A program made the position numbers and the translations under genes. From Mycobacterium sp. OTB74 (lineage in GTDB: Bacteria; Actinomycetota; Actinomycetes; Mycobacteriales; Mycobacteriaceae), in assembly GCF_029892685.1 (NCBI RefSeq), contig NZ_JARXVD010000001.1:576962-640961 (forward strand): 64,000 bases of DNA, read 5' to 3'. This document shows, one piece after another, positions 27,571 through 39,680 of the stretch (position 1 is its first letter; each line of letters starts with the position of its first letter). The notes under the pieces were generated by a model. It made no database searches. It was not told the origin of the DNA and worked only from the letters and a program-made list of their open reading frames with translations.

Positions 27571-28023
27571 GTGAAATTCTCCAAGCATTCGATGGTGCGC
27601 GGTGCGTTGCTGGGGGTTGTCGGTTTTGCGGCCGGGATGGCTATTTCGTGGCCGGCAGATGCCGATACCTATGCTGTGGGGGATTTCGCATCCCCGTCAG
27701 GCAACATCGCCTGCGCAATTTCCAACAACTGGCCCACTCCGTCGGTCCGGTGCGATGTGAAAGACATCACCTTCGCCCCGCCGCCGCGGCCCGCCGACTG
27801 CAACGGAGCCTGGGCCCATAGCGCAGACTTGAGCCTCGGGGGTATGCCCCATTTCCGGTGCATCTCCGATTCGGAGGATTACACCGCCTTCACGCTGCCG
27901 TATGGCAGTCACACCGCCGTCGGGCCGTTCGACTGTGCCAGTGGCCAAGACGGGGTCCGGTGCGTTGACACCACGACCAATCGCGGGTTCCGGCTGTCCC
28001 GCGATTCGTACGACTTCTTCTGA
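27571..28023 (+). CDS. Small secreted six-cysteine protein (DUF6636-like)
   Basis: The 150-residue precursor has a clear signal peptide: MKFSKHSMVRGALLGVVG then a hydrophobic core and a likely cleavage after ADA near residue 32. The mature part starts with FASPSGNIACAIS, a pattern shared by small exported mycobacterial proteins assigned, tentatively, to DUF6636. It has six cysteines (in ACA, RCD, DCN, RCI, DCA, RCV), enough for three disulfides. GTG 27571 has only a weak upstream AG-rich site. Function unknown. Its stop is 3 bp from that of the convergent IclR gene. Confidence 0.8.
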   Translation: MKFSKHSMVRGALLGVVGFAAGMAISWPADADTYAVGDFASPSGNIACAISNNWPTPSVRCDVKDITFAPPPRPADCNGAWAHSADLSLGGMPHFRCISDSEDYTAFTLPYGSHTAVGPFDCASGQDGVRCVDTTTNRGFRLSRDSYDFF

Positions 28024-28026
28024 GAG

Positions 28027-28728
28027 TTACAACCGCTTCGTCAGAGCCTCGGCGGCAGCGAGTAGGTCGCTGGCCCACCGTACGCCGGGACGTCGGCCCA
28101 TGCGGTCGATGGGCCCGGATACCGACACCGCTGCGACCACCGCGCCACGGCTGTCGCGCACCGGCGCCGAGACGCTGGCGACCCCGGGCTCGCGTTCGGC
28201 GGCGCTCTGCGCCCAGCCGCGTCGGCGCACCTCGGCCAGCGTTCGGTCGGTGAACTTCGCGTTGGGCAGCGCGGCCTCCTGGGTTGCGTTGTCGCTGAAC
28301 GCCAGCAGCACCTTGGCCCCTGAACCCGCGGTCATCGGCAGCCGCGTCCCGACCGGCACGGTGTCCCGCAGTCCGGCGGGCGGCTCAAGCGCCATCACGC
28401 ACACCCGCGACATGCCTTCGCGACGATAGAGCTGCACGCTTTCTCCGGTGATCTCACGCAACCGGGGCAGCACTGCTGCAGCTGCGATCAGCAGTGGATC
28501 GTTGACCTGGCCGGCTAGTTCGGTCAGCGCGGGTCCCAGTCGCCACCGGCCTTCGTTGTCGCGGGCCAATAGCCGGTGCACCTCCAGGCCTGCGGCCAGT
28601 CGGTGTGCGGTGGCCCGCGGGAGCCCGGTGCGTTCACAGAGTTCGGCCAGCCCGCACGGTGACTCAGCCACTGAATGCAGCACACCCACCGCTTTGTCGA
28701 GGACGCCGATGCCGCTATCCTGTCTCAC
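28027..28728 (-). CDS. ltbR: IclR-family regulator of leucine biosynthesis (LtbR/LeuR type)
   Basis: The 233-residue protein has an N-terminal winged helix ([37 protein letters not shown] broken here into its helix-turn-helix) and a C-terminal IclR effector domain ([19 protein letters not shown], later [12 protein letters not shown]). It is divergent from leuC, like Rv2989 in M. tuberculosis and LtbR in Corynebacterium glutamicum, where LtbR represses leuB and leuCD. GTG 28728 sits inside an operator-like region, so autoregulation is likely. The symbol is by synteny and family; the effector is not known from sequence. Confidence 0.85.
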   Translation of the reverse strand: MRQDSGIGVLDKAVGVLHSVAESPCGLAELCERTGLPRATAHRLAAGLEVHRLLARDNEGRWRLGPALTELAGQVNDPLLIAAAAVLPRLREITGESVQLYRREGMSRVCVMALEPPAGLRDTVPVGTRLPMTAGSGAKVLLAFSDNATQEAALPNAKFTDRTLAEVRRRGWAQSAAEREPGVASVSAPVRDSRGAVVAAVSVSGPIDRMGRRPGVRWASDLLAAAEALTKRL

Positions 28729-28760
28729 AAGGAGATACTAACGTCTCGAATAGTGAGATG
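28721..28760. promoter_or_regulatory. LtbR-type operator region between ltbR and leuC
   Basis: The stretch holds tgtctcac (28721-28728), ggagata (28731-28737) and a partly palindromic gtctcgaatagtgagat (28743-28759). The right half, aatagtgaga, matches the core of the C. glutamicum LtbR site (ATAGTGRGA, from memory). It overlaps the ltbR start codon and precedes leuC by about 100 bp. Confidence 0.6.
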
Positions 28761-28854
28761 CGAAAAGAAACCCCGCGGACAGCCCCGGCGCGGAGAATCG
28801 GTGATATCTCCCAGCGAAACGTGCGAAAGCTCGTGGAAGGAAAACCTGAGCGTC

Positions 28855-30315
28855 ATGACAAACAAGCCACGCACTGCGCCCGATGGTGCGGCCCGCACGA
28901 TGGCCGAAAAGGTCTGGGCCGACCACGTTGTGGTCCAAGGCGCCGGTGAGGGCGCGGCCCGCGAACCCGACTTGATCTACATCGACCTGCATCTGGTGCA
29001 CGAGGTCACCAGCCCGCAGGCGTTCGACGGTCTGCGGATGGCCGGGCGGCCGGTTCGCCGCCCAGACCTGACCATCGCCACTGAGGACCACAACGTCCCG
29101 ACAATCGACATCGACAAACCGATCGCAGATCCGGTGTCGCGCACTCAGGTTGAGACGCTCCGGCGCAACTGCGAGGAATTCGGGGTACGACTGTTCCCGA
29201 TGGGCGACTCCCAGCAGGGCATCGTGCACATCATCGGCCCGCAGCTGGGCCTGACCCAGCCCGGCATGACGGTGGTGTGCGGCGACAGCCACACGTCCAC
29301 CCACGGCGCGTTCGGCGCCATTGCGATGGGTATCGGCACCTCGGAGGTCGAGCACGTGCTGGCCACCCAGACGCTGCCGCTCAAGCCGTTCAAGACCATG
29401 GCGGTCAACGTCGACGGTGTGCTGCCCGCAGGCGTCAGCGCCAAGGACATCATCTTGGCCGTCATCGCCAAGATCGGCACCGGCGGCGGACAGGGTCACG
29501 TCATCGAATACCGCGGCAGTGTCATCGAATCGCTGTCGATGGAAGGCCGGATGACCATCTGCAACATGAGCATCGAAGCCGGCGCCCGGGCCGGCATGGT
29601 GGCTCCCGACCAGACCACGTTCGACTACCTGAAGGGCCGTCCGCACGCCCCGCAGGGCGCGGAATGGGATGCGGCCGTGGCGGCCTGGAGCGCGCTGCGC
29701 ACCGACGAGGGCGCCGAATTCGACACCGAGGTGTTCCTCGATGCGGCCGATTTGAGCCCGTTCGTCACGTGGGGCACCAACCCCGGCCAGGGTGTGCCGC
29801 TGGGCGGCAACGTGCCTGACCCCGAACTGATCTTCGATGAGGGCGAGCGCCAGGCGGCCGAAAAGGCGTTGGCCTACATGGACCTTCGGGCCGGAACACC
29901 GATGCGTGAGATCGCCGTCGACACCGTCTTCGTGGGCTCGTGCACCAACGGCCGCATCGAAGATCTGCGTGTGGTGGCCGACGTGCTGCGCGGCCGCAAG
30001 GTCGCGGAGGGCCTCCGGATGCTGATCGTGCCCGGCTCCATGGCGGTGCGTGCCCAGGCCGAATCAGAAGGGCTGGGCGAGGTTTTCACCGCTGCCGGCG
30101 CGGAGTGGCGTCAGGCCGGTTGCTCGATGTGTCTGGGGATGAACCCCGATCAACTGGCGCCGGGCGAACGCAGCGCCTCGACGTCCAACCGTAATTTCGA
30201 GGGCCGCCAAGGCAAGGGCAGTCGTACCCACCTGGTCTCGCCCGCCGTCGCCGCCGCCACCGCGGTGCGCGGAACCCTGTCCTCACCCTCCGACTTGAGC
30301 CCTGTTCTGAGCTAG
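28855..30315 (+). CDS. leuC: 3-isopropylmalate dehydratase, large subunit
   Basis: With LeuD it isomerises 2- to 3-isopropylmalate using a [4Fe-4S] cluster. The 486-residue protein has cluster cysteines in [13 protein letters not shown] and [13 protein letters not shown] and the active-site [15 protein letters not shown]. The ATG at 28855 ([11 protein letters not shown]) is chosen because conserved sequence starts about 15 residues later ([12 protein letters not shown]) and GGAAGGAAAA lies upstream; frames starting further upstream would run through the operator. leuD follows after 12 bp. Confidence 0.97.
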   Translation: MTNKPRTAPDGAARTMAEKVWADHVVVQGAGEGAAREPDLIYIDLHLVHEVTSPQAFDGLRMAGRPVRRPDLTIATEDHNVPTIDIDKPIADPVSRTQVETLRRNCEEFGVRLFPMGDSQQGIVHIIGPQLGLTQPGMTVVCGDSHTSTHGAFGAIAMGIGTSEVEHVLATQTLPLKPFKTMAVNVDGVLPAGVSAKDIILAVIAKIGTGGGQGHVIEYRGSVIESLSMEGRMTICNMSIEAGARAGMVAPDQTTFDYLKGRPHAPQGAEWDAAVAAWSALRTDEGAEFDTEVFLDAADLSPFVTWGTNPGQGVPLGGNVPDPELIFDEGERQAAEKALAYMDLRAGTPMREIAVDTVFVGSCTNGRIEDLRVVADVLRGRKVAEGLRMLIVPGSMAVRAQAESEGLGEVFTAAGAEWRQAGCSMCLGMNPDQLAPGERSASTSNRNFEGRQGKGSRTHLVSPAVAAATAVRGTLSSPSDLSPVLS

Positions 30316-30327
30316 GAGCGCATCATC

Positions 30328-30921
30328 ATGGATTCTTTCCACACCCACACCGGGATCGGCGTTCCGCTGCGTCGGTCCAATGTCGACACCGACCAGATCA
30401 TCCCGGCGGTGTACCTGAAGCGCGTCACCCGAACGGGTTTCGAGGACGGTCTGTTCGCGTCCTGGCGAACCGATCCGTCGTTCATTCTCAATCTGCCGCC
30501 GTTCGACAAAGGCTCGGTATTGGTCGCCGGACCCGATTTCGGCACCGGCTCATCTCGCGAGCACGCGGTCTGGGCATTGATGGATTACGGCTTCCGGGTC
30601 GTGATCTCGTCGCGTTTCGCCGATATTTTTCGCGGCAATGCGGGCAAGGCGGGACTTCTCGCCGCAGAAGTTTCTCAGGACGATGTCGAACTGCTTTGGA
30701 AGCTGATCGAGCAGCATCCGGGACTGGAAATCACTGTGAATCTTCAAGATCGGAATTTGACCGCGGGAACCACGGTGTTGCCGTTCAGGATTGACGATTA
30801 CACCGCGTGGCGGTTGCTCGAGGGACTCGACGATATAGGCCTTACGCTGCGGAAACTCTCGGAAATTGAAGCATTCGAGGCGACCCGTCCGGCCTTCAAA
30901 CCGCGGACGCTGCCAGCCTGA
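30328..30921 (+). CDS. leuD: 3-isopropylmalate dehydratase, small subunit
   Basis: The 197-residue swivelling subunit of isopropylmalate isomerase shows [25 protein letters not shown] and [34 protein letters not shown], the standard LeuD motifs. An AGGAG ribosome-binding site lies about 10 nt before ATG 30328. It is cotranscribed with leuC and thus under the same likely LtbR control. Confidence 0.97.
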   Translation: MDSFHTHTGIGVPLRRSNVDTDQIIPAVYLKRVTRTGFEDGLFASWRTDPSFILNLPPFDKGSVLVAGPDFGTGSSREHAVWALMDYGFRVVISSRFADIFRGNAGKAGLLAAEVSQDDVELLWKLIEQHPGLEITVNLQDRNLTAGTTVLPFRIDDYTAWRLLEGLDDIGLTLRKLSEIEAFEATRPAFKPRTLPA

Positions 30922-30982
30922 CAAAGCTGTTCTGCAGCTCATTTGAGCCCAGTTGGGGCCCGAATCCCTACCCCCGCAACCG

Positions 30983-30994
30983 GGTTCTAGAACC
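30983..30994. promoter_or_regulatory. Perfect 12-bp palindrome upstream of hupB
   Basis: ggttctagaacc is its own reverse complement. It lies in the 224-bp gap between leuD and hupB, 151 bp before the hupB start. It could bind a dimeric regulator; it does not match the mycobacterial LexA box. Nothing else distinct is seen in the gap apart from hupB promoter-like AT-richer sequence near 31100. Confidence 0.35.
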
Positions 30995-31145
30995 TACGAA
31001 CCAGCTCCCAAGTGGGCCAACCGGATTGCCGCGGCAGGGCCTAGCTATGCCCGAAATTGGGCGTGGTTCTTGGAAATTGCGGGGTGGTGGGATTACCGTG
31101 TGCATTAGTCGGTCCACCCAGGGCCACTGAATTCGGAGGTTTTGG

Positions 31146-31781
31146 ATGAACAAAGCAGAACTCATCGACGCCCTCACGGACAAGTTGGGCACCGATCGTC
31201 GACAGGCCACCGCCGCCGTCGAGCACATCGTGGACACCATCGTTCGTGCCGTGCACAAGGGCGAGAGCGTCACCATCACAGGCTTCGGCGTCTTCGAACA
31301 GCGCCGCCGTGCCGCCCGCGTGGCGCGCAACCCGCGTACCGGGGAGACCGTCAAGGTGAAGCCGACGTCGGTTCCGGCGTTCCGCCCGGGTGCTCAGTTC
31401 AAGGCCGTTGTCTCTGGTGCGCAGCGCCTTTCGGCTGATGGGCCCGCGGTGAAGCGTGGCGCGACCGCCGCCCCGGTCAAGCGCGCCGCCGTCAAGAAGG
31501 CTGTGGTCAAGAAGGCCGCCACCAAGGCTGTGGTCAAGAAGGCCGCCACCAAGGCTGCGGTCAAGAAGGCCGTGGTCAAGAAGGCCGCCACCAAGGCTGT
31601 GGTCAAGAAGGCCGCCACCAAGGCTGCGGTCAAGAAGGCCGTGGTCAAGAAGGCCGCCACCAAGGCTGTGGTCAAGAAGGCTGCTGTGAAGGCTGCGGTC
31701 AAGAAGGCTGCGGTCAAGAAGGCAGCTCCCGCAAAGAAGGCTCCGGCCAAGAAGGCTCCCGCCCAGCGGGGCCGCAAGTAA
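31146..31781 (+). CDS. hupB: Nucleoid-associated protein HupB (HU with Lys/Ala-rich tail)
   Basis: The 211-residue protein has an HU core in the first 90 residues ([49 protein letters not shown]) and a histone H1-like tail of KKA-type repeats ending [17 protein letters not shown]. HupB compacts DNA, binds iron-related targets and is modified on its tail lysines in mycobacteria. GGAGG lies 4-8 nt before ATG 31146. Tail repeats are near-exact at the DNA level, so length may vary between strains. A strong terminator follows. Confidence 0.97.
   Translation: MNKAELIDALTDKLGTDRRQATAAVEHIVDTIVRAVHKGESVTITGFGVFEQRRRAARVARNPRTGETVKVKPTSVPAFRPGAQFKAVVSGAQRLSADGPAVKRGATAAPVKRAAVKKAVVKKAATKAVVKKAATKAAVKKAVVKKAATKAVVKKAATKAAVKKAVVKKAATKAVVKKAAVKAAVKKAAVKKAAPAKKAPAKKAPAQRGRK
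31494..31700 (+). repeat. Three 69-bp in-frame tandem repeats in the hupB tail
   Basis: Each 23-residue unit starts [19 protein letters not shown] and ends KAAV; units one and two encode identical residues, and the third differs at one position (AAV for AAT). Each unit is itself built of shorter VVKKAATKA modules. The near identity at DNA level suggests recent unit duplication. Confidence 0.8.
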
Positions 31782-31805
31782 GCCGTAACCAATAGGTCCG
31801 ACTCG

Positions 31806-31838
31806 GGCACGCCGTGGATCAGTGATCCACGGCGTGCC
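31806..31838. terminator. 16-bp stem terminator after hupB
   Basis: Arms 31806-31821 and 31823-31838 are perfectly complementary (ggcacgccgtggatca and its inverse). It lies 24 bp past the hupB stop and 21 bp before the end of the convergent mutT1 gene, so it may serve both. Confidence 0.75.
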
Positions 31839-31859
31839 TGCGTGTGGACCGCCTGCGGT

Positions 31860-32792
31860 CTAGTGCTTGACCGGCAGCGGGCTGCCGATGTGATCGGCAG
31901 CCACCAGGGTCCCGCCGGCCAGTGACAGAACCCACATGCTGCCCTTGCGATTACGCGACTTGTCGGGGCGGACCCGGTCACGTTCGCACCACCACGCGAT
32001 CAGATCGGGGATCACCTTCCCCTGAGTGCAGATCACCGGTGACACCGCGTCTGATGTCGTGGCAATCTCCAGCACCCGCTGCCGGGCGGCATCTCGATCG
32101 AGGGCGTGGGCTTCCTCGGTCAGCGTCGGCTCGTCATGGATCAGCACTCCGAGTTCCTCGGCGAGTGGCTCGATGGTCTGATGGCAGCGCACCCGCGGGG
32201 CGGCGTACACCGCGTCGGCGCCGAAGGCCAGTAACGGGCCGACGAGCGACTCCGCCTGGGCCCGACCGCGTTTGTCGAGCGGCCGGAGCCGGTCGTCACC
32301 CTTGTAACGGGCCTTACGGCCGGCCGAGGCGTGCCGGACCACCAACACGGTGTGGGTTGCGGCGGGGCGACGGGTGAAGCGCCGCAGAACTTTCCGGTCG
32401 TGCGGGTACTGCAGTCGTTTCATGGCCTTGGCCACCGGTAGCCACTGCAGCTCGTCGACCTCGGAATTCGGCGTGAATTCGCCACCGGTGCTGCGGGCCG
32501 CCCAGTAGCGGACCTGCTTGGTCGCTTGTTCCAGCGGATAGCTGACCGTGGCCAGGCGCCGACCCAGCACCGCGGTTTGGCCCGTCTCCTCGAGAAGTTC
32601 GCGCACGGCCGTAACCGGTTCGGTCTCACCGGGATCCACCTTGCCCTTGGGTAGCGACCAGTCGTCGTACCGAGGCCGGTGCACCACCGCTATCAGCGGC
32701 TCGTCGGCATTCGATTGGTCGGTGCACCACAGCACCGCACCGGCGGCCAGCACCGGAGTCGCGCGTGCGTTGCCGGACGTCTTCTTCGACAC
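31860..32792 (-). CDS. mutT1: MutT1: Nudix hydrolase fused to histidine phosphatase domain
   Basis: The 310-residue protein has an N-terminal Nudix domain with the box [22 protein letters not shown] (split here: G, seven to E, REL-EETG) and a C-terminal histidine phosphatase domain with [12 protein letters not shown] and a later His in the [13 protein letters not shown] region. Mycobacterial MutT1 hydrolyses 8-oxo-(d)GTP and Ap4A-type nucleotides to keep oxidised nucleotides out of DNA and RNA. GTG 32792 matches the family start. It lies 46 bp downstream of ppk on the same strand and is probably cotranscribed. Confidence 0.95.
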   Translation of the reverse strand: MSKKTSGNARATPVLAAGAVLWCTDQSNADEPLIAVVHRPRYDDWSLPKGKVDPGETEPVTAVRELLEETGQTAVLGRRLATVSYPLEQATKQVRYWAARSTGGEFTPNSEVDELQWLPVAKAMKRLQYPHDRKVLRRFTRRPAATHTVLVVRHASAGRKARYKGDDRLRPLDKRGRAQAESLVGPLLAFGADAVYAAPRVRCHQTIEPLAEELGVLIHDEPTLTEEAHALDRDAARQRVLEIATTSDAVSPVICTQGKVIPDLIAWWCERDRVRPDKSRNRKGSMWVLSLAGGTLVAADHIGSPLPVKH

Positions 32793-32838
32793 CTGTGCTC
32801 CTGGATGTGGTTGTGCCCGTGAATGTTGCGGCCGGGTG

Positions 32839-35004
32839 TCAGGGCGTGCGGTGCCGTTCCATCATCGACACCTGGTGATCTCGCACGGTTTCGCCTGCTC
32901 GCGGTCGGGCGGCCCAGTGCCCATCGGGGCGGAGCTCCCAGCACCGAGTCGCCGGATCCAGCGCTGACTCGAAGACGTCGTTGAGTTGGTCGGTCAGCCT
33001 GGGATCCTTCACCTGTGCCATCACCTCGACTCGACGGTCGAGATTACGATGCATCATGTCGGCGCTGCCGATCCAGAATTCATTGATGGCGTTGAAGTGA
33101 ATGATCCGTGAATGCTCAAGGAAGCGGCCGAGAATCGAGCGCACCACGATGTTCTCGGAGAAGCCTTCGACGCCGGGTTTCAGCGCGCAGATGCCGCGCA
33201 CCACAACCTCTACGCGCACGCCGGCTTGCGATGCGCGGTACAAGGCGTCGATGACCTGCTCGTCTACCAGCGCGTTCATCTTCATGCGGATGCGGGCATC
33301 GGCACCACTGCGCTTGGCCTCGATCTCGCGCTCGATGCGCTCGATGATGCCGCGTCGCACGCTGTGCGGGGCCACCAGCAGATTGCGGTAGGCCACCTTG
33401 CGCGAGTAACCGGTGAGTGAGTTGAACAGGTCAGTCAGGTCTGCACCGATGTCGGGTGACGCGGTCAGCAGGCCCACATCCTCGTAGAGCCGTGCGGTTT
33501 TCGGGTTGTAGTTGCCGGTCCCGATGTGGCAGTAGCGACGGATGGCGGAGCCTTCGCGGCGAACCACCAGCGCGGTCTTGCAGTGCGTCTTGAGACCAAT
33601 CAGTCCGTACACCACGTGCACGCCGGCCTGCTCCAGCTTGCGGGCCCACTTGATGTTGGCCTGCTCGTCGAAGCGGGCCTTGATCTCCACCAGCGCCACC
33701 ACCTGCTTGCCGGCCTCGGCGGCGTCGATCAGCGCGTTGACGATCGGCGAATCACCCGAGGTGCGGTACAGGGTCTGCTTGATGGCCAACACATTCGGAT
33801 CGGCGGCAGCCTGTTCGATGAAGCGCTGCACTGTCGTCGAGAACGCGTCGTAAGGGTGGTGCACCAGGACGTCGCCGTCGTGCAGCGTCGAGAAGATGCT
33901 CTTGGGAGTCTCGCGCTCACCGAACGCCGGGGGAGTGGCCGGTACGAACGGACGGTCCTTCAGGTCCGGTCGGTCCACGCCGTAGATCTGCCACAGTGAC
34001 GAAAGGTCGAGCAGTCCTGGCACCTGGATCACGTCACCGGGATTGACGTCCAACTCGCGCAACAACAACTCGAGCATGTTCTCGGTCATGTCGGTGGCGA
34101 CTTCCAGGCGCACCGGTGAACCGAATCTGCGGCGCGCCAACTCGCGTTCGAGGGCCTGCAGCAGATCCTCGTCGCGGTCCTCCTCGACCTCGAAATCGGC
34201 GTTGCGGGTGATCCGGAACGCGTGATGCTCGACGATCTCCAGACCCGGGAACAGCACCGGCAGGAACGCCGCGATCAGTTCCTCCATGGGCAGGAACCGG
34301 ACCCGGCGCTTGGCGCCGTCGACGCCGGAGTCGGGTTCGTCCAGTTCGACGTAGCGGTCGACGTTGTCGGGCACCTTGATTCGGGCGAAGTGCCGGGTGC
34401 CGTCCTCGGGGTTGCGGACTGTGATGGCGAGGTTGAGGCTCAGTCCGCTGACGAACGGGAACGGGTGCGCCGGGTCGACCGCCAGCGGCGTCAGTACCGG
34501 GAACACCTGATCATGGAAGTAGATGGACAGTCTGGCCTGTTCGGCTTCACCCAGCTCGTGCCAGTTCACGATGGTGATGCCTTCTTCGGCCAGCGCCGGG
34601 CGCACCACGTCGTCGAACAGCGTCGCCTGTCGGGTGGCGATCTGCTGGGTGAGCTCTCCAATGCGACGCAGCTGCTCGCGCGGCGACAGGCCGTCGGCCG
34701 ACCGCACAGACAGACCGGTCTCGTCACGCCGCTTCAGCCCGGCCACGCGAACCATGTAGAACTCATCGAGATTCGATGCGAAGATCGCCAGGAACTTTGC
34801 CTGCTCGAGCAGCGGCAGCGACCGGTCGGCCGCGAGCGCGAGCACCCGGGCATTGAAGTCCAGCCAGCTCAGTTCGCGATTGAGGTAGCGGTCCTCGGGC
34901 AGTGCGCCATCTGTCGGATCCGCGGTCGCTGCGGGTAGAGCTTCCGGCTCGGTGTCACCGGTAGTCCGTTCGTTGTCTGCGAGGCGGGTGTCGGATTCGG
35001 TCAC
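32839..35004 (-). CDS. ppk: Polyphosphate kinase 1
   Basis: PPK1 polymerises the gamma-phosphate of ATP into polyphosphate at the membrane. The 721-residue product contains the N-domain entry [17 protein letters not shown], the catalytic phospho-His region [17 protein letters not shown] and [20 protein letters not shown]. The N-terminal 40 residues are a variable acidic leader; GTG 35004 is the first good start. The order fbiD-(ppk)-mutT1 is the conserved mycobacterial one. Confidence 0.97.
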   Translation of the reverse strand: MTESDTRLADNERTTGDTEPEALPAATADPTDGALPEDRYLNRELSWLDFNARVLALAADRSLPLLEQAKFLAIFASNLDEFYMVRVAGLKRRDETGLSVRSADGLSPREQLRRIGELTQQIATRQATLFDDVVRPALAEEGITIVNWHELGEAEQARLSIYFHDQVFPVLTPLAVDPAHPFPFVSGLSLNLAITVRNPEDGTRHFARIKVPDNVDRYVELDEPDSGVDGAKRRVRFLPMEELIAAFLPVLFPGLEIVEHHAFRITRNADFEVEEDRDEDLLQALERELARRRFGSPVRLEVATDMTENMLELLLRELDVNPGDVIQVPGLLDLSSLWQIYGVDRPDLKDRPFVPATPPAFGERETPKSIFSTLHDGDVLVHHPYDAFSTTVQRFIEQAAADPNVLAIKQTLYRTSGDSPIVNALIDAAEAGKQVVALVEIKARFDEQANIKWARKLEQAGVHVVYGLIGLKTHCKTALVVRREGSAIRRYCHIGTGNYNPKTARLYEDVGLLTASPDIGADLTDLFNSLTGYSRKVAYRNLLVAPHSVRRGIIERIEREIEAKRSGADARIRMKMNALVDEQVIDALYRASQAGVRVEVVVRGICALKPGVEGFSENIVVRSILGRFLEHSRIIHFNAINEFWIGSADMMHRNLDRRVEVMAQVKDPRLTDQLNDVFESALDPATRCWELRPDGHWAARPRAGETVRDHQVSMMERHRTP

Positions 35005-35057
35005 CGGAACGATCTTTCCTTATCGACAGGGTGCAATCCAGCGCCGCGGCAATCCGG

Positions 35058-36815
<1,758 letters not shown>

Positions 36816-36830
36816 CCGGGACGGCACATC

Positions 36831-37934
36831 ATGGACGGAACCTTCGGAGATTCCACTCGCAGTGTCAAAGCCACTGCAACACAAAACATCCCGGGCGAAC
36901 CCGTGGCGCCGCCGCCGGTTCCGGTGGCGGCCTACCACCTGTCCGAGGACCACTCCGAGCCACTGGATTTCTACGGCCGAAACTCCAATCCCACGTGGCG
37001 CCAACTGGAGTCGGCGCTGGCCGAGTTGGAGGGTGCGACGTCTGCGTTGACCTTCTCCTCGGGGATGGCGGCGATCTCCTCGGTGCTGCGCATCCTGGCC
37101 AGACCCGGCACCACCCTGGTGATTCCGGCTGACGGCTACTACCAGGTGCGTCGGTATGCAGCGGAATACCTTGCCGTTCAAGGTGTCACGGTGATAGAGG
37201 CACCCGCCGCCGAAATCTGTGCCACCGCCGCCCACGCCGACGTCGTGCTCGCGGAATCCCCGGTGAACCCCACCCTGGATGTGGTCGATCTGCACCACTT
37301 GTCCACCGGGTGCCGGGCCCGCGGCGCCACGCTGGTAGTGGATAACACCGCTGCCACCCCGCTCGGACAGCGTCCGCTGTCTCTGGGCGCGGACCTGGTC
37401 GTCGCCAGCGCGACCAAGGCACTGTCCGGTCACAGTGACCTGCTGGCCGGTTACGTCGCCGGCTGTAATCCCGAACTGATGGCCGCAATCGAACGGGACC
37501 GACTGCTGGCCGGCGCGGTACTCGGACATTTCGAGGCCTGGCTGTCCCTGCGCAGCCTCGGCACCGCCGGTCTGCGTTTCGAACGGCAATGCCAGAACGC
37601 CATGGCGGTGGCTCTGATGCTCGCCGGGCATCCCGCTGTCCGGTCTGTCCGCTACCCGGGTTTGCCCACGGACCCGGCACACGACGTCGCTCGCGACCAG
37701 ATGAAGCGGTTCGGCGGCCTGGTGTCGATCGAGCTGGCCGACGCTGCCGCGGTGCACAGCCTGGTTCGGGGCAGCCAACTGATGGTTGCTGCCACCAGTT
37801 TCGGCGGGATCCACACCTCGGTTGACCGCCGGGCCCGATGGGGCGATCCCGTTCCAGAAGGGTTCGCCCGCATCTCGCTGGGCATCGAGGACACCGACGA
37901 TCTGCTGGCCGATATCGAAACCGCGCTCGGTTAG
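36831..37934 (+). CDS. Cys/Met-metabolism PLP enzyme (cystathionine gamma-lyase-like)
   Basis: The 367-residue fold-type I enzyme has YGR (48-50), the PLP-stacking segment SSGMAAISS, DNTAATPLG (Asp 171) and the Schiff-base lysine in VVASATKALSGHSD (Lys 196), with SFGG and RISLGIED at the end. Members are cystathionine synthases or lyases, or homocysteine/methionine lyases; the exact reaction is not decided by sequence. M. tuberculosis lacks a gene here between gpsA and ddl, so this is an insertion relative to that genome. It probably belongs to the gpsA transcript. Confidence 0.88.
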   Translation: MDGTFGDSTRSVKATATQNIPGEPVAPPPVPVAAYHLSEDHSEPLDFYGRNSNPTWRQLESALAELEGATSALTFSSGMAAISSVLRILARPGTTLVIPADGYYQVRRYAAEYLAVQGVTVIEAPAAEICATAAHADVVLAESPVNPTLDVVDLHHLSTGCRARGATLVVDNTAATPLGQRPLSLGADLVVASATKALSGHSDLLAGYVAGCNPELMAAIERDRLLAGAVLGHFEAWLSLRSLGTAGLRFERQCQNAMAVALMLAGHPAVRSVRYPGLPTDPAHDVARDQMKRFGGLVSIELADAAAVHSLVRGSQLMVAATSFGGIHTSVDRRARWGDPVPEGFARISLGIEDTDDLLADIETALG

Positions 37935-37980
37935 GACACACCGTCACCCGTGGCGCACTGGCCGGTAGCCTCTCTAGGTT

Positions 37981-39108
37981 GTGACAGCCCCTCATGCCCC
38001 TGCCGCCGCCGGCCGGACCCGCGTTGCCGTGGTCTACGGCGGACGCAGCTCGGAGCACGCCATCTCCTGCGTCTCGGCTGGAAGCATCCTGCGCAACCTG
38101 GATCCGGACCGCTACGAGGTCGTCGCCGTCGGCATCACACCTGAGGGTTCGTGGGTGCTCGGTGACGGCCGCCCCGATCAGCTGGCCATCACCGACGGGC
38201 AGCTGCCGCAGGTCACCGCCGATTCCGGGACCGTGCTGGCCCTGGCCGCCGACCCGAACCGCCGCGGCGAGTTGCTGTCGCTGCAGCAGGACGCCGCGCA
38301 GGTATTGACTGCCGTCGACGTGGTGTTCCCGGTGCTGCACGGACCGTACGGCGAGGACGGCACCATCCAGGGCCTGCTGGAGCTGGCCGGGGTGCCCTAC
38401 GTCGGAGCCGGGGTGTTGGCCAGTGCGGCGGGCATGGACAAGGAGTTCACCAAGAAGCTGCTGGCTGCCGAGGGGCTGCCGATCGGCGATCAGGTGGTGC
38501 TGCGGCCGCGCGAGGCCACGCTGAGCCTTGACGGCCGGGAGCGCCTGGGCCTGCCGGTGTTCGTCAAACCTGCGCGCGGCGGCTCGTCCATCGGCGTCAG
38601 CCGCGTCGTCTCATGGGACGACCTGGACCAGGCCATCGCCTACGCCCGGCGCCACGACCCCAAAGTCATCGTGGAAGCCGCCATGCCTGGCCGTGAATTG
38701 GAGTGCGGCGTACTGGAATACCCGGACGGGCGGGTGGAGGCGAGCACGCTCGGCGAAATCCGGGTGGCCGGTGTCGGTGGTCGCGAAGACGGGTTCTACG
38801 ACTTCGCCACCAAGTACTTGGAGGACGCCGCCGAGCTTGACGTGCCCGCCAAGGTCGACGACGAAACCGCCGACGAAATACGGCAATTGGCGATCCGGGC
38901 ATTCAAGGCGCTGGACTGCCAGGGCTTGGCGCGGGTCGACTTCTTCCTGACCGACAACGGTCCGGTGATCAACGAGATCAACACCATGCCGGGGTTCACC
39001 ACCATTTCGATGTACCCGCAGATGTGGGCAGCCAGCGGGATCGATTACTCGACGCTGCTCAGCGTCATGGTGGACACCGCGGTGGCCCGGGGGACCGGCC
39101 TGCGCTGA
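37981..39108 (+). CDS. ddl: D-alanine-D-alanine ligase
   Basis: Ddl joins two D-alanines for peptidoglycan precursor synthesis and is a target of D-cycloserine. The 375-residue ATP-grasp protein shows [20 protein letters not shown] at the start, [37 protein letters not shown] and the Mg-binding end [24 protein letters not shown] 37981 matches the family start; TAGCCT at 37966-37971 is a possible -10 box 9 nt upstream. Confidence 0.97.
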   Translation: MTAPHAPAAAGRTRVAVVYGGRSSEHAISCVSAGSILRNLDPDRYEVVAVGITPEGSWVLGDGRPDQLAITDGQLPQVTADSGTVLALAADPNRRGELLSLQQDAAQVLTAVDVVFPVLHGPYGEDGTIQGLLELAGVPYVGAGVLASAAGMDKEFTKKLLAAEGLPIGDQVVLRPREATLSLDGRERLGLPVFVKPARGGSSIGVSRVVSWDDLDQAIAYARRHDPKVIVEAAMPGRELECGVLEYPDGRVEASTLGEIRVAGVGGREDGFYDFATKYLEDAAELDVPAKVDDETADEIRQLAIRAFKALDCQGLARVDFFLTDNGPVINEINTMPGFTTISMYPQMWAASGIDYSTLLSVMVDTAVARGTGLR

Positions 39109-39112
39109 GTGC

Positions 39113-39655
39113 TCAGCGCGCGGGCGCCGGGTCCAGCGGGCGGGCCGGCATGAGCTTGGCGATCAGCTCGGACACCGTCTGGATCGGCGTTGGGCCGGAA
39201 CCCTGCGGCAGGGTCAGTGCCACATAATTACCTGCAGCGCCATGATCGACCGCGTACCAGGTGCTGGCGCCGTCGCCGCGGGCTTCGAACCATGACACTT
39301 CGTCGACTACCTGAAGTGGCGTGCCCACCACGAAATCCGCCGGACGCTCGACGCCGCAGCGCAGGATCACCGGATCGGTGCCGGAGGCGCCGGTCCAGGC
39401 TGCGGTACCGGCCGGGGCTGGGGCGACCGGCGTGGCCCGGCGAAAATCGCCCATGCTGTCAGGCAGCGCGTTCACCAGGGTGTGGCACTGCTGGCTGTCG
39501 GCCAGCGGCGCAGGGGCCGCGGCGATCGCAACCTGCGCGACGGGTGGCTCGGCCTGCCGCATGGCCACGAAGATCAGCACTCCGACGATCACCACGACCG
39601 TCAACACCACGGCCGCGATGATCGCGGCGCGAGGCGGGCCGTCGGGTTCGGACAT
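39113..39655 (-). CDS. DUF3515 family membrane-anchored protein (Rv2980-like)
   Basis: The 180-residue protein has a short N-terminus (MSEPDGPPRA), one membrane helix (IIAAVVLTVVVIVGVLIFVA) and an extracytoplasmic DUF3515 domain with two cysteines (QQCHTLVNALPD, LRCGVERPADF) likely to form a disulfide, ending VSELIAKLMPARP. Function unknown. ATG 39655 is supported by the helix position. It is convergent with ddl and divergent from thiL (25-bp gap). Confidence 0.88.
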   Translation of the reverse strand: MSEPDGPPRAAIIAAVVLTVVVIVGVLIFVAMRQAEPPVAQVAIAAAPAPLADSQQCHTLVNALPDSMGDFRRATPVAPAPAGTAAWTGASGTDPVILRCGVERPADFVVGTPLQVVDEVSWFEARGDGASTWYAVDHGAAGNYVALTLPQGSGPTPIQTVSELIAKLMPARPLDPAPAR

Positions 39656-39680
39656 GGCAGAAACTTTAGACTTGCAGACT

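Noticed and set aside
28741..28949. Leader peptide frame before leuC (from ATG near 28758)
   Set aside because: It runs past the leuC start without Leu-rich codons and no terminator hairpin follows, so attenuation is not supported; operator control explains the region better.
30983..30994. LexA/SOS box reading of the palindrome before hupB
   Set aside because: It does not match the mycobacterial SOS consensus (TCGAAC-N4-GTTCGA); kept only as an unassigned palindrome.
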